Positions 56,630 to 64,000 of a stretch of 64,000 nucleotides of DNA are shown piece by piece; the stretch's first letter is position 1; each line of letters opens with the position of its first letter. Origin of the DNA: PNNG01 sp964577055 (GTDB lineage Bacteria; Bacteroidota; Bacteroidia; UBA7662); the NCBI GenBank assembly GCA_964577055.1, contig CAZNWC010000009.1, forward strand, positions 62,001 to 126,000, in the 5' to 3' direction. The notes beneath the pieces were generated by a model. It made no database searches, was not told where the DNA came from, and was given only the letters and a program-made list of their open reading frames with translations. The position numbers and the translations under genes are program-made.

Positions 56630-57568
56630 ATGCGGATAGGCGTCGACATCATGGGGGGAGATTTTGCACCGGCTACTGCGGTAGGTGGTGTACACTTGGC
56701 CCTGGAAAAGCTGCCCGAAGATGTTCACCTGAGTCTTTTTGGTGACGTGGCTGTGTTGGAGGAGGCCTTTGGCCATCATCCGCAGCTGGGCAAGCGCATC
56801 CACTTGGTACCCACCACGCAGGTGATTGCCATGGGAGAGCATCCCACCAAAGCCATTCCCAAATACCCCGACTCCAGTATTGTGGTCGGGTTTCAGCATT
56901 TGCGCCAAGGCCAAATCGATGCATTTGCAGGTGCCGGCAATACTGGTGCCATGTTGGTAGGCGGAATGTATAGCGTAAAAACCATCCCTGGTGTAGTACG
57001 TCCATGCATTGCCTCTCTGGTACCTAAGCAGGCAGGTGGAATGGGCATCATCCTCGATGTGGGAGCCAATGCCGATTGCCGTCCTGATAGCCTCTTGCAA
57101 TTTGGCATTCTCGGGAATCTTTACGCCAAGCATATTTTGGGCATTGAGGAACCCCGTGTGGGCCTCATGAACATTGGCGAGGAAGAAGAAAAGGGCAATT
57201 TGCTGGCACAGGCGGCCTATAAGCTTTTGAAAGACAATGGTCAGTTCGATTTTGTTGGCAATCTCGAAGGTCGTGATTTGTTCAACGATCGTGCCGATGT
57301 GGTGGTGTGTGACGGATTTACGGGCAATGTGATGATCAAGTTGGCCGAATCGCTCTACGAACTGATTGTTCACCGCCAAATCAAAGATGCCTTTTTCGAT
57401 CGCTTTAACTATGAAAACTATGGTGGGAGTCCGATTTTAGGACTCAACAAGCCGGTTGTCATTGGTCACGGCATCTCCAACGATACGGCTATCATGAACA
57501 TGATTTTACATGCGGCAGAGTTGGCCCGGCACGACATAACCGAAAGAATACGCGAAGCCTTCAATTAA
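56630..57568 (+). CDS. plsX: Phosphate acyltransferase PlsX
   Basis: A 312-residue PlsX that makes acyl-phosphate from acyl-ACP and starts phospholipid synthesis. Landmarks are MRIGVDIMGGDFAP, IDAFAGAGNTGAML, RPCIASLVP, GLMNIGEEEEKGN and DVVVCDGFTGNVMIK. Complete. Followed by a hairpin terminator and fabH. Confidence 0.96.
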   Translation: MRIGVDIMGGDFAPATAVGGVHLALEKLPEDVHLSLFGDVAVLEEAFGHHPQLGKRIHLVPTTQVIAMGEHPTKAIPKYPDSSIVVGFQHLRQGQIDAFAGAGNTGAMLVGGMYSVKTIPGVVRPCIASLVPKQAGGMGIILDVGANADCRPDSLLQFGILGNLYAKHILGIEEPRVGLMNIGEEEEKGNLLAQAAYKLLKDNGQFDFVGNLEGRDLFNDRADVVVCDGFTGNVMIKLAESLYELIVHRQIKDAFFDRFNYENYGGSPILGLNKPVVIGHGISNDTAIMNMILHAAELARHDITERIREAFN

Positions 57569-57602
57569 GCGCTTGGCACTCCTGAAAAAATAGTAATTTG
57601 CC

Positions 57603-57646
57603 AGCCCGTTTGCAGCGCCTTGAGGTGTTGAATGAACGGGCTTTTT
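57603..57646 (+). terminator. Terminator or attenuator between plsX and fabH
   Basis: Outer stem AGCCCGTT (57603-57610) with AACGGGCT (57635-57642) and an inner stem around a TTGA loop, followed by TTTTT. It ends 15 nt before fabH, so some read-through is needed or fabH has its own promoter. Confidence 0.75.
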
Positions 57647-57661
57647 ACATAACAAGCTGTC

Positions 57662-58660
57662 ATGACAAAAATTACCGCTGCCATTACCGGCATCCACGCT
57701 TGGGCGCCCGATAATGTGGTGACCAATTTTGATCTCGAAAAATACATGGATACCAACGACGAGTGGATTACCACACGTACCGGTATCAAAGAGCGCCGCT
57801 GGCTCAACGAGCCTGGGCAGGCCACTTCCGACATTGGGGTAAAGGCCATGGAAGGCTTGATGGCTAAAACCGGCCTGAAGCCCGAAGAAGTTGAATTGTT
57901 GATTTGTTGTACGGCCACACCCGACCACGCTTTTCCGGCCACAGCCAACATCATTTGCGATAAAATTGGCGCTATCAATGCGGCGGGTTACGACTTGTCG
58001 GCTGCTTGTTCGGGCTTTTTGTTTGGGGTGACCACGGGTGCCAAATTCATTGAGGCCGGCATGTACAAAAAAGTTGTGGTGGTAGGTGCCGATAAAATGA
58101 CCAGCATTCTTGATGTGGAAGACCGCGCGACGGCCATCATTTTTGGTGACGGCGGTGGTGCTGTATTGTTGGAGCCCAATACCGAAGGTTTGGGCGTAAT
58201 CGACAGCATCATGCACAGTGACGGAGCCGGCCGGCACTTCTTGCACCAGAAAGCTGGCGGATCGTTTAAGCCTGCAAGCCTTGAAACGGTGCAAAACAAG
58301 GAGCATTTTGTATACCAGGAAGGCAAAACCGTTTTCAAGTTTGCCGTTACCAATATGGCCGATACCGCGGCCGAAATCATGGAGCGCAACCAGCTTACAG
58401 CCGACGATGTAGCCTGGTTGGTGCCACACCAAGCCAATAAGCGCATCATCGATGCTACACGCGAACGCATGGGCCTCGACGAAAGCAAGACCATGGTGAA
58501 CATCCAACGCTATGGCAATACCACCAACGGAACCATTCCGCTTTGTTTGCACGAATGGGAAAGCCAACTGCGCAAGGGCGACAACATTATTTGGGCGGCT
58601 TTTGGCGGTGGTTTCACCTGGGGTGCCCTTTATCTCAAATGGGCATACGACCCTAAATAA
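57662..58660 (+). CDS. fabH: 3-oxoacyl-ACP synthase III
   Basis: A 332-residue KASIII that condenses acyl-CoA with malonyl-ACP to begin fatty-acid synthesis. The triad is complete: Cys116 (SAACSGF), His256 (VPHQAN) and Asn286 (YGNTTNGT). ERRW and the GDGGGAVLLE segment are typical. It serves as the reference for the altered KASIII-like protein at 15799. Confidence 0.96.
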   Translation: MTKITAAITGIHAWAPDNVVTNFDLEKYMDTNDEWITTRTGIKERRWLNEPGQATSDIGVKAMEGLMAKTGLKPEEVELLICCTATPDHAFPATANIICDKIGAINAAGYDLSAACSGFLFGVTTGAKFIEAGMYKKVVVVGADKMTSILDVEDRATAIIFGDGGGAVLLEPNTEGLGVIDSIMHSDGAGRHFLHQKAGGSFKPASLETVQNKEHFVYQEGKTVFKFAVTNMADTAAEIMERNQLTADDVAWLVPHQANKRIIDATRERMGLDESKTMVNIQRYGNTTNGTIPLCLHEWESQLRKGDNIIWAAFGGGFTWGALYLKWAYDPK

Positions 58661-58667
58661 TTGCGGT

Positions 58668-58675
58668 TAATTTTG
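58668..58675 (+). promoter_or_regulatory. -7 box (TAATTTTG) of efp
   Basis: Exact TAnnTTTG, 36 nt before the efp ATG. Confidence 0.6.
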
Positions 58676-58711
58676 CGACCCTAAATCCTTAAGAACTAAA
58701 TTGCATTTGAT

Positions 58712-59278
58712 ATGGCCAGTACATCGGAATTCAGAAACGGACTTTGCCTCAAGTTTAACAACGACATTTATCAGGTAGTTGAATTTTTGCACGTGAAGCC
58801 CGGCAAAGGTGCGGCATTTGTGCGCACCAAGCTCAAGAGCATGACCAACGGTAAGGTGCTTGAAAACACCTTCCCTGCCGGTGCGAAAATTGATCCGGTT
58901 CGCGTAGAAACCCGTGAGTTGCAGTTCCTGTACAAAGACGACATGGGCTTTAATTTCATGGACAGCGACAGCTTTGAGCAGTTTGCCATTGAGGGGGTTA
59001 AAATCAACGCTCCACAATTTTTGCAAGAGGGCGCCATTTGTTTGGCGCTGGTGAATACCGAAGACGAAAGTATTTTGGGAGTTGAATTGCCCAATTCGGT
59101 AGAAATGGAAGTAACTTACACCGAACCCGGTTTGCGGGGCGATACGGCTTCGGGCTCAGCGCTCAAACCAGCAGTGGTTGACAACGGTCCAACCGTGAAC
59201 GTACCTTTGTTTGTGAACCAGGGCGATCGCATCCGCATCGACACCCGCACAGGCGACTATATTGAACGCGTAAAATAA
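58712..59278 (+). CDS. efp: Elongation factor P
   Basis: A 188-residue EF-P that relieves ribosomes stalled at polyproline. The three-barrel fold is marked by FLHVKPGKGAAFVRTKLKSM (the tip Lys in PGKGAA, the site of modification in many species), DSDSFEQF and GDRIRIDTRTGDYIERV at the end. Length is standard. Confidence 0.97.
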   Translation: MASTSEFRNGLCLKFNNDIYQVVEFLHVKPGKGAAFVRTKLKSMTNGKVLENTFPAGAKIDPVRVETRELQFLYKDDMGFNFMDSDSFEQFAIEGVKINAPQFLQEGAICLALVNTEDESILGVELPNSVEMEVTYTEPGLRGDTASGSALKPAVVDNGPTVNVPLFVNQGDRIRIDTRTGDYIERVK

Positions 59279-59297
59279 ACCTTAAACCTATTTTGAT

Positions 59298-59774
59298 ATG
59301 GATTTGAAAGAAATACAGGACCTCATTCGCTTTGTTTCTAAGTCGGGCGTAACCGAAGTAGAAGTAGAGAAAGAAGGCTTTAAAATTGTGATCAAGGCCG
59401 AAAAACCCACCACTGAGTACCATGCTGTGGTACCACAACCTGTGATGATGTCGGCTCCTGTTGCTGCCGCACCTGCTGTTGCTGCCGCGCCTGCTGCTGC
59501 CCCTGCTGCTGCAGCTGCGCCTGCTGCCGAAGGTGGTGTGAACATCAAGTCGCCCATGATTGGTACTTTTTACCGTTCTGGCGGGCCCGACAAAGAGCCT
59601 TTCGTAAAGGTAGGTGACCGGGTAGAAAAGGGTCAGGTGGTATGTATCATCGAGGCCATGAAGCTGTTCAACGAAATTGAATCGGAAGTTTCGGGTGTGG
59701 TAACCAAGGTATTGGTTGAAAACGCCTCTCCGGTTGAATATGACCAGCCTTTGTTCTTGGTTGACCCTGCTTAA
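59298..59774 (+). CDS. accB: Biotin carboxyl carrier protein of acetyl-CoA carboxylase
   Basis: A 158-residue BCCP. An N-terminal helix (MDLKEIQDLIRFVSKSGVTE), an Ala/Pro-rich linker (about 50-77) and a C-terminal biotinyl domain with Lys122 in EAMKLFN. It is the biotin carrier between AccC and the carboxyltransferase. accC follows after 26 nt. Confidence 0.97.
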   Translation: MDLKEIQDLIRFVSKSGVTEVEVEKEGFKIVIKAEKPTTEYHAVVPQPVMMSAPVAAAPAVAAAPAAAPAAAAAPAAEGGVNIKSPMIGTFYRSGGPDKEPFVKVGDRVEKGQVVCIIEAMKLFNEIESEVSGVVTKVLVENASPVEYDQPLFLVDPA

Positions 59775-59800
59775 GCTGTTTTTCACCCAAAGACTTTACT

Positions 59801-61141
59801 GTGTTTAAAAAAATACTCATTGCCAACAGGGGAGAAATTGCCCTGCGGGTCATCCGCACCTGCCGCGAGATGGGTATCAAAACGGTTGCTGTATATTCTA
59901 CAGCCGACCGCGAGAGCCTGCACGTGCGTTTTGCCGATGAGGCGGTATGTATTGGACCGCCCAAAAGCGCCGATTCGTACCTGAACATCCCCAATATCTT
60001 GGCGGCTGCCGAAATCACCAATGCCGATGCCATTCACCCGGGCTATGGTTTTTTGTCGGAAAACGCCAAGTTTTCTGAAATCTGCCGCGAGTATGGCATC
60101 AAGTTCATCGGTCCATCGCCCGAAGCCATTCGCGCCATGGGTGATAAAGCCACAGCCAAGGAAACCATGAAGCGCGCCGGAGTTCCGGTAGTTCCAGGTT
60201 CTGAAGGTTTGCTCCAAAGCATCGATGAGGCCAAAAAAACAGCCGGTGAAATCGGTTATCCAGTGATCATCAAGGCTACTGCCGGTGGCGGTGGTCGCGG
60301 CATGCGCATCATCTGGAAAGAAGAGGACCTCGATACTTTGTTTGAATCGGCCCAGCGCGAAGCCGAAGCTGCTTTTGGCAATGGCGGGATGTACATGGAG
60401 AAATTCATTGAAGAGCCACGTCACATCGAAATTCAGGTGGTGGGCGACCAGTATGGCAAGGCTTGTCACCTGAGCGAGCGCGACTGCTCTATCCAGCGCC
60501 GTCACCAAAAGCTCATCGAAGAGTCGCCATCGCCTTTTATGACCGATGAATTGCGTGAGCGCATGGGCGAAGCTGCGGTACGTGGTGCCATGGCGGTGAA
60601 TTACGAAGGTGCTGGTACCATCGAGTTTTTGGTCGACAAGCACCGGAACTTCTACTTCATGGAAATGAACACCCGTATCCAGGTAGAGCACCCGGTAACT
60701 GAGGAGGTCATCGACTACGATTTGATCAAAGAGCAGATCAAGGTAGCAGCGGGCATCCCTATTTCGGGCAAGAATTATATTCCCAAGATGCACGCCATTG
60801 AGTGCCGCATCAATGCGGAAGACGTTTACAACGATTTTCGTCCTTCGCCGGGCAAAATCACTACCCTGCACATTCCTGGCGGTCATGGTGTACGTGTTGA
60901 TACCCACATTTATTCGGGCTACAGCATCCCCCCTTTCTACGATTCGATGATTGCCAAGGTAATTGCCACCGCCCAAACCCGCGAAGAAGCCATCTCTACC
61001 ATGGAGCGCGCTTTGAGTGAGTTTGTGGTTGAAGGCGTAAAAACGACCATTCCTTTCCATCTCAAGATGTTGAAAGACCCCAATTTTATTGCGGGCAATT
61101 TCAACACCCAGTACCTCAACAACTGGAACATGGAAGATTGA
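59801..61141 (+). CDS. accC: Biotin carboxylase of acetyl-CoA carboxylase
   Basis: A 446-residue ATP-grasp enzyme that carboxylates biotin on AccB. Landmarks are ANRGEIALRVIRTCRE, HPGYGFLSEN, KATAGGGGRGMR, ERDCSIQRRHQK and MEMNTRIQVEHPVTE. Complete. With accB it supplies malonyl-CoA for FabH in the same block; accAD lie elsewhere. Confidence 0.97.
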   Translation: MFKKILIANRGEIALRVIRTCREMGIKTVAVYSTADRESLHVRFADEAVCIGPPKSADSYLNIPNILAAAEITNADAIHPGYGFLSENAKFSEICREYGIKFIGPSPEAIRAMGDKATAKETMKRAGVPVVPGSEGLLQSIDEAKKTAGEIGYPVIIKATAGGGGRGMRIIWKEEDLDTLFESAQREAEAAFGNGGMYMEKFIEEPRHIEIQVVGDQYGKACHLSERDCSIQRRHQKLIEESPSPFMTDELRERMGEAAVRGAMAVNYEGAGTIEFLVDKHRNFYFMEMNTRIQVEHPVTEEVIDYDLIKEQIKVAAGIPISGKNYIPKMHAIECRINAEDVYNDFRPSPGKITTLHIPGGHGVRVDTHIYSGYSIPPFYDSMIAKVIATAQTREEAISTMERALSEFVVEGVKTTIPFHLKMLKDPNFIAGNFNTQYLNNWNMED

Positions 61142-61161
61142 GCTGTGCTCAAAGGTTTCGA

Positions 61162-61189
61162 AGCCAATCCGCAAGGGTTGGCTTTTTTT
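61162..61189 (+). terminator. Terminator of the efp-accBC block
   Basis: 9-bp stem (61162-61170 with 61175-61183) with a GCAA tetraloop and a T-run to 61189. Confidence 0.9.
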
Positions 61190-61235
61190 ATGGCTGCCGC
61201 TGTGAACGGGGGGAACCATTTGCCTTTTGAGCTGT

Positions 61236-61243
61236 TACCTTTG
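61236..61243 (+). promoter_or_regulatory. -7 box (TACCTTTG) of the nfu gene
   Basis: Exact TAnnTTTG, 24 nt before the ATG at 61268. Confidence 0.6.
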
Positions 61244-61267
61244 CAGTGCTAACCTGAAATCCGCATC

Positions 61268-61834
61268 ATGCAAAATTTGATATCGATCTATACCGAGTCG
61301 ACCCCGAATCCTGAAACCATGAAATTCGTGTCGAATCGCTATATTTTGCCCGAACAAACCCTCGACTATACCAGCCCTGATCAAGCGACCGATTCGCCTT
61401 TGGCGGCTCGTTTGTTCGAATTTCCCTTTGTGGGCGGTGTATTTATCAGTCAAAATTTTGTGACTGTTACCCGCAAGCAGGGCGACGAGTGGCTCGAAAT
61501 CAACCCCATCCTCAAAGATTTTATCCAAAGTTACCTCGAGGGGGGACTGCCGGTGTATGAGCCCAAGCAAGACGCTGTGGCCGAAGAAGCGGATGAGCGC
61601 GAAACGGTAAAGCGCATCAAACAAATCCTCAAAGATTACATTCAGCCGGCAGTAGAACAAGACGGTGGCGCCATTAGCTACAAGGCTTGGGATGAAAACT
61701 CCGGACTGGTGACGGTAGTCCTGCGTGGCTCTTGCTCGGGTTGTCCGTCGAGCATGATCACCTTGAAAGCCGGCATCGAAAACCTGCTCAAGCGCATGTT
61801 GCCTGAGGTGAAAGAGGTGGTGGCAGAAGCCTGA
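61268..61834 (+). CDS. NifU-like (Nfu) iron-sulfur cluster carrier
   Basis: A 188-residue two-domain Nfu. The N-terminal Nfu_N domain has IYTESTPNPETMKFVSNRYI (about 6-25). The C-terminal NifU domain (about 105-185) has AVEQDGGAI and the cluster-binding CxxC in GSCSGCPSS. It passes [4Fe-4S] clusters to target proteins. It has its own promoter and a long hairpin behind it. Confidence 0.94.
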   Translation: MQNLISIYTESTPNPETMKFVSNRYILPEQTLDYTSPDQATDSPLAARLFEFPFVGGVFISQNFVTVTRKQGDEWLEINPILKDFIQSYLEGGLPVYEPKQDAVAEEADERETVKRIKQILKDYIQPAVEQDGGAISYKAWDENSGLVTVVLRGSCSGCPSSMITLKAGIENLLKRMLPEVKEVVAEA

Positions 61835-61871
61835 GGAAGTTAAAAGTTAAAAACTAAAAGTTAATTGATGA

Positions 61872-61923
61872 AGGTGTGTGTCCCTAAATGGCGTTGATCG
61901 CTTTTTAGGGATGCGCACCTTTT
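61872..61923 (+). terminator. Long hairpin behind the nfu gene
   Basis: A 17-bp stem (61872-61888 with 61904-61920) with three G-U wobbles, a 15-nt loop and TTTT; longer than the other terminators here. The wobbles fold only on the plus strand, where it ends nfu transcription. Confidence 0.75.
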
Positions 61924-62046
61924 GCTTTTAGCGTTCAGCGTTCAGCCATCGGCCAACCGCGGTAGCCAATCAGCTCGCCCCGTGCGCTACGCCTCCTCCG
62001 CCTTGGTTATCATCCTTCCGCATCCTTCCGCCTCGCTCCCTGCCCC

Positions 62047-63729
62047 TTAGTATCCAAGCACTGTATCGTCGCCACGCGGGTCGGCCCCACCTTCAAGGGT
62101 ACCATCGGGCAGGATACGCACCATTTCGGCACGGCCATAAGGTTTGCGTGCCTTTAACGCATGGCCTTGTCGGCGCAATTGCCGACGCATTTTTTTTGTT
62201 AAGCGATTTTCTTCGTATTGGATGTAATCGGGCAGCCACTGGTGGTGGAAGCGGGGTTGTGCCACAGCTGTTTGGGCTGGCAGGTCGTACAAAAGGCTCA
62301 TCAGCAGCAATTGGAGTACCGTGGTGGGGATGGTGGAGCCGCCGGGCGTGCCGGTTACCAGTACAGGATTTCCATCGAGCAGGACGATGGTAGGCGCCAT
62401 GCTACTCAGCATGCGTTTGCCAGGGGCAAGGGCATTTGCCTGGCTGCCTACGAGTCCATAACTGTTGGGGATGCCCGGTGCAAGGCTAAAATCGTCGATG
62501 GTGTTGTTGAGCAAAAAGCCCAGGTCACCTGCCGCGGTTTTGCTCCCGTAGGCGCCATTGAGCGAGGTGGTAGCACTTACGATGTTGCGTTTTGGGTCGA
62601 CAATGATGTAATGTGTAGTTTCATTGCTTTCTTTTTGCAGACCTTCACCTGCCTTGACCAGGGTCGAAAGTGTGGCCTTCTTGGGGTCGATGCTGGCAGC
62701 CCGCTGGGCGAGGTATGCTGAGTCGAGCAGGCTTTCCAAGGGAATGTTGTTAAAAGCCGGATCGCCGAGGTATTCAGCCCGGTCGGCATACGCCCTGCGG
62801 GCCGACTCGCTGACAAGGTGCACCCAATCGGTCGATTGCAAGTCATATTTTTCGAGGGGGAATTGGTGCAACATGCCCAGCATTTGGTGCAAGAGCACTC
62901 CCCCGCTCGAGGGAGGCCCCATGCTGAAGACATCGTAACTCTTGTAGCGGCTTCCCAGGGGTTCGCGCCAGATGGCCTGATAGGCAGCCAGGTCGGCTTG
63001 CGTAATCTTACCCCCTGTTTGTGCCATGAAGGCTGCCAATTTTTCAGCGGTTTCGCCTTGGTAGAAGCCATCGCGACCGAAATCGCGGATGCGTTCGAAG
63101 GTTTGGGCCAGTGCGGCATTTTGGAGCCATTCTCCGCTTTGCACCGGCTTTGTGCCGCACAAATAGCAGCCGTTGGGGTTCAAACGGTTGAGGTTGGCGC
63201 GGTGTTCATTGAGCAAATCGGTCTCCTTGGGGGTCAAGGGCCAACCGGTACGTGCCAGGTCAATGGCTGGCTGCACCAAGCGATGCCAGGGAAGTTTGCC
63301 GAGGCGTTGGTGCATGGCATACATGCCGGCCACTGTTCCGGGGATGCCGGCGGCCAGACTACCCTCGGTGCTGTTTTTACCAATGGGCTGGCCTTTTTCA
63401 TCGACAAACAAGCTGTTGTTGATGCCGGCCGGGGCTTGCTCGCGGTAATCGAGGCTGAGCAATTCGCCTTGTTCGGTGTGTAGCAGGGCGAATCCGCCAC
63501 CGCCGATATTGCCAGCAACGGGCAGCACCACGGCCAAGGCAAATTCGGCAGTTACGGCCGCGTCGAAGGCATTTCCTCCTTCTTGCAAAACTTGCAAAGC
63601 TGCGGCGGTAGCCAGCGGATGGGCCGTTACCACCATGCCTTCGCAGGCGTAAAACGATGGTGCTACCCAATCATTGCCCAATCGCAACTGCATGCTTAGC
63701 AACAAAAGCGTAACCAAAGACGTAATCAT
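62047..63729 (-). CDS. ggt: Gamma-glutamyltranspeptidase
   Basis: A 560-residue periplasmic enzyme that splits the gamma-glutamyl bond of glutathione and related compounds. It matures by self-cleavage at the Thr in NETTHYIIVD (about residue 383), giving large and small subunits. Substrate lines include GNIGGGGFALL, DYREQAPAG, GPPSSGGVLL, and in the small subunit NNTIDDFS, MLSSMAPTIV and GTPGGSTI. I start at 63729 (MITSLVTLLLLSMQLRL, a short signal peptide); the frame runs further upstream but without family similarity. A TATTTTTA box lies 6 nt upstream. Confidence 0.94.
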   Translation of the reverse strand: MITSLVTLLLLSMQLRLGNDWVAPSFYACEGMVVTAHPLATAAALQVLQEGGNAFDAAVTAEFALAVVLPVAGNIGGGGFALLHTEQGELLSLDYREQAPAGINNSLFVDEKGQPIGKNSTEGSLAAGIPGTVAGMYAMHQRLGKLPWHRLVQPAIDLARTGWPLTPKETDLLNEHRANLNRLNPNGCYLCGTKPVQSGEWLQNAALAQTFERIRDFGRDGFYQGETAEKLAAFMAQTGGKITQADLAAYQAIWREPLGSRYKSYDVFSMGPPSSGGVLLHQMLGMLHQFPLEKYDLQSTDWVHLVSESARRAYADRAEYLGDPAFNNIPLESLLDSAYLAQRAASIDPKKATLSTLVKAGEGLQKESNETTHYIIVDPKRNIVSATTSLNGAYGSKTAAGDLGFLLNNTIDDFSLAPGIPNSYGLVGSQANALAPGKRMLSSMAPTIVLLDGNPVLVTGTPGGSTIPTTVLQLLLMSLLYDLPAQTAVAQPRFHHQWLPDYIQYEENRLTKKMRRQLRRQGHALKARKPYGRAEMVRILPDGTLEGGADPRGDDTVLGY

Positions 63730-63735
63730 GTGTGG

Positions 63736-63743
63736 TAAAAATA
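63736..63743 (-). promoter_or_regulatory. -7 box (TATTTTTA) of ggt
   Basis: One mismatch to TAnnTTTG; 6 nt before the ATG at 63729, which supports the chosen start. Confidence 0.45.
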
Positions 63744-63799
63744 GGGAGAGAATGCACTTTTTGCACCCAAGTCGGCAAAGAGGCGGTGCGGGCGTGCGC

Positions 63800-64000
63800 T
63801 TATGCCATTTTTGCCAAGAATGCTTCGGTGCTCTGCCGCAGTTCAGGAAAAAAGAGGGCGAATTCGTTACCAAAGGCGTGGTAATGCGCTTCGAGAAAGG
63901 CAGGTGCATTTTCCATCCCCGACGCAAAGCTGGAACGACGGCTCATCCCTTCCATCACCCGCTGGAGGCCTGGAATGACCGCATAGCCATTCAACCAATC
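63800..64000 (-). CDS. C-terminal end of an unidentified gene
   Basis: The last 66 codons of a minus-strand gene that enters from the right edge (DWLNGYAVIPGLQRVMEGM, then AFLEAHYHAFGNEFALFFPE and a TAA stop). It looks like a helical, soluble C-terminus. It faintly recalls the helical end of glutathione-transferase-like proteins (IPGLQRxxExM) but that is not enough to name it. Confidence 0.5.
   Translation of the reverse strand, partial: DWLNGYAVIPGLQRVMEGMSRRSSFASGMENAPAFLEAHYHAFGNEFALFFPELRQSTEAFLAKMA

Overview
The window is a chromosomal segment of a member of the Bacteroidota. Four things support this. The block DUF177-rpmF-plsX-fabH-efp-accB-accC has the order usual in that phylum. There is a type IX secretion (T9SS) C-terminal sorting domain and a DPP7-type S46 peptidase. 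Promoters have the phylum's TAnnTTTG -7 box, and Shine-Dalgarno sequences are absent. Base composition looks roughly balanced to slightly GC-rich. I cannot place the organism below phylum. I see no rRNA, tRNA, CRISPR array or prophage. Most of the window is housekeeping sequence, with accessory islands between.

Layout. 1-9.8 kb, mostly minus strand: the start of an S9 peptidase, a phosphohexomutase, a DUF707 protein, an SDR, an unusual fusion of an inner-membrane DUF2306-like domain to a barrel-like domain, a membrane LytTR regulator, a small secreted protein and an M61 peptidase. 10-15 kb, plus strand: pepA-pdxA, a BrnT/BrnA toxin-antitoxin pair, an SRPBCC protein and an RsmI-like methyltransferase. 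15-21 kb: a five-gene acyl-metabolism cluster (SDR, KASIII-like enzyme with an altered active site, alpha/beta hydrolase, sodium/solute symporter, acyl-CoA ligase); this is the most likely undescribed pathway. 21-24 kb: four-helix-bundle protein, DEAD-box helicase and a DUF6364/PIN toxin-antitoxin pair with a palindromic operator. 24-32 kb: nrdBA, a CpeT-like protein, a PAP2 phosphatase, an orphan T9SS sorting-domain protein, lpdA and a RelE/ParE pair. 32-34.6 kb: a lipoprotein and an IS200-like/RAYT transposase flanked on both sides by REP-type palindromes, with debris of T9SS C-termini.

34.6-49.5 kb: S46 peptidase, LPP20-like lipoprotein, smpB, ftsK-lolA, then a tight minus-strand operon of two rhomboids, an EEP-family protein, cysS and an M28 peptidase; divergent from it is a small membrane protein with mutL. 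49.5-61.8 kb, plus strand: two LVIVD-repeat lipoproteins plus a barrel-like protein in overlapping frames, a paired M16 protease (active and inactive subunits), scpA, a BASS transporter, the DUF177-rpmF-plsX-fabH-efp-accBC lipid/translation block and nfu. 62-64 kb, minus strand: gamma-glutamyltranspeptidase and the end of an unidentified gene.

Three window-wide features stand out. Many -7 boxes lie 4-6 nt from the ATG, which predicts leaderless mRNAs. Intergenic spaces carry several families of short tandem and palindromic repeats that recur between distant loci. Strong intrinsic terminators separate most transcription units. All functions are read from sequence motifs without database searches.
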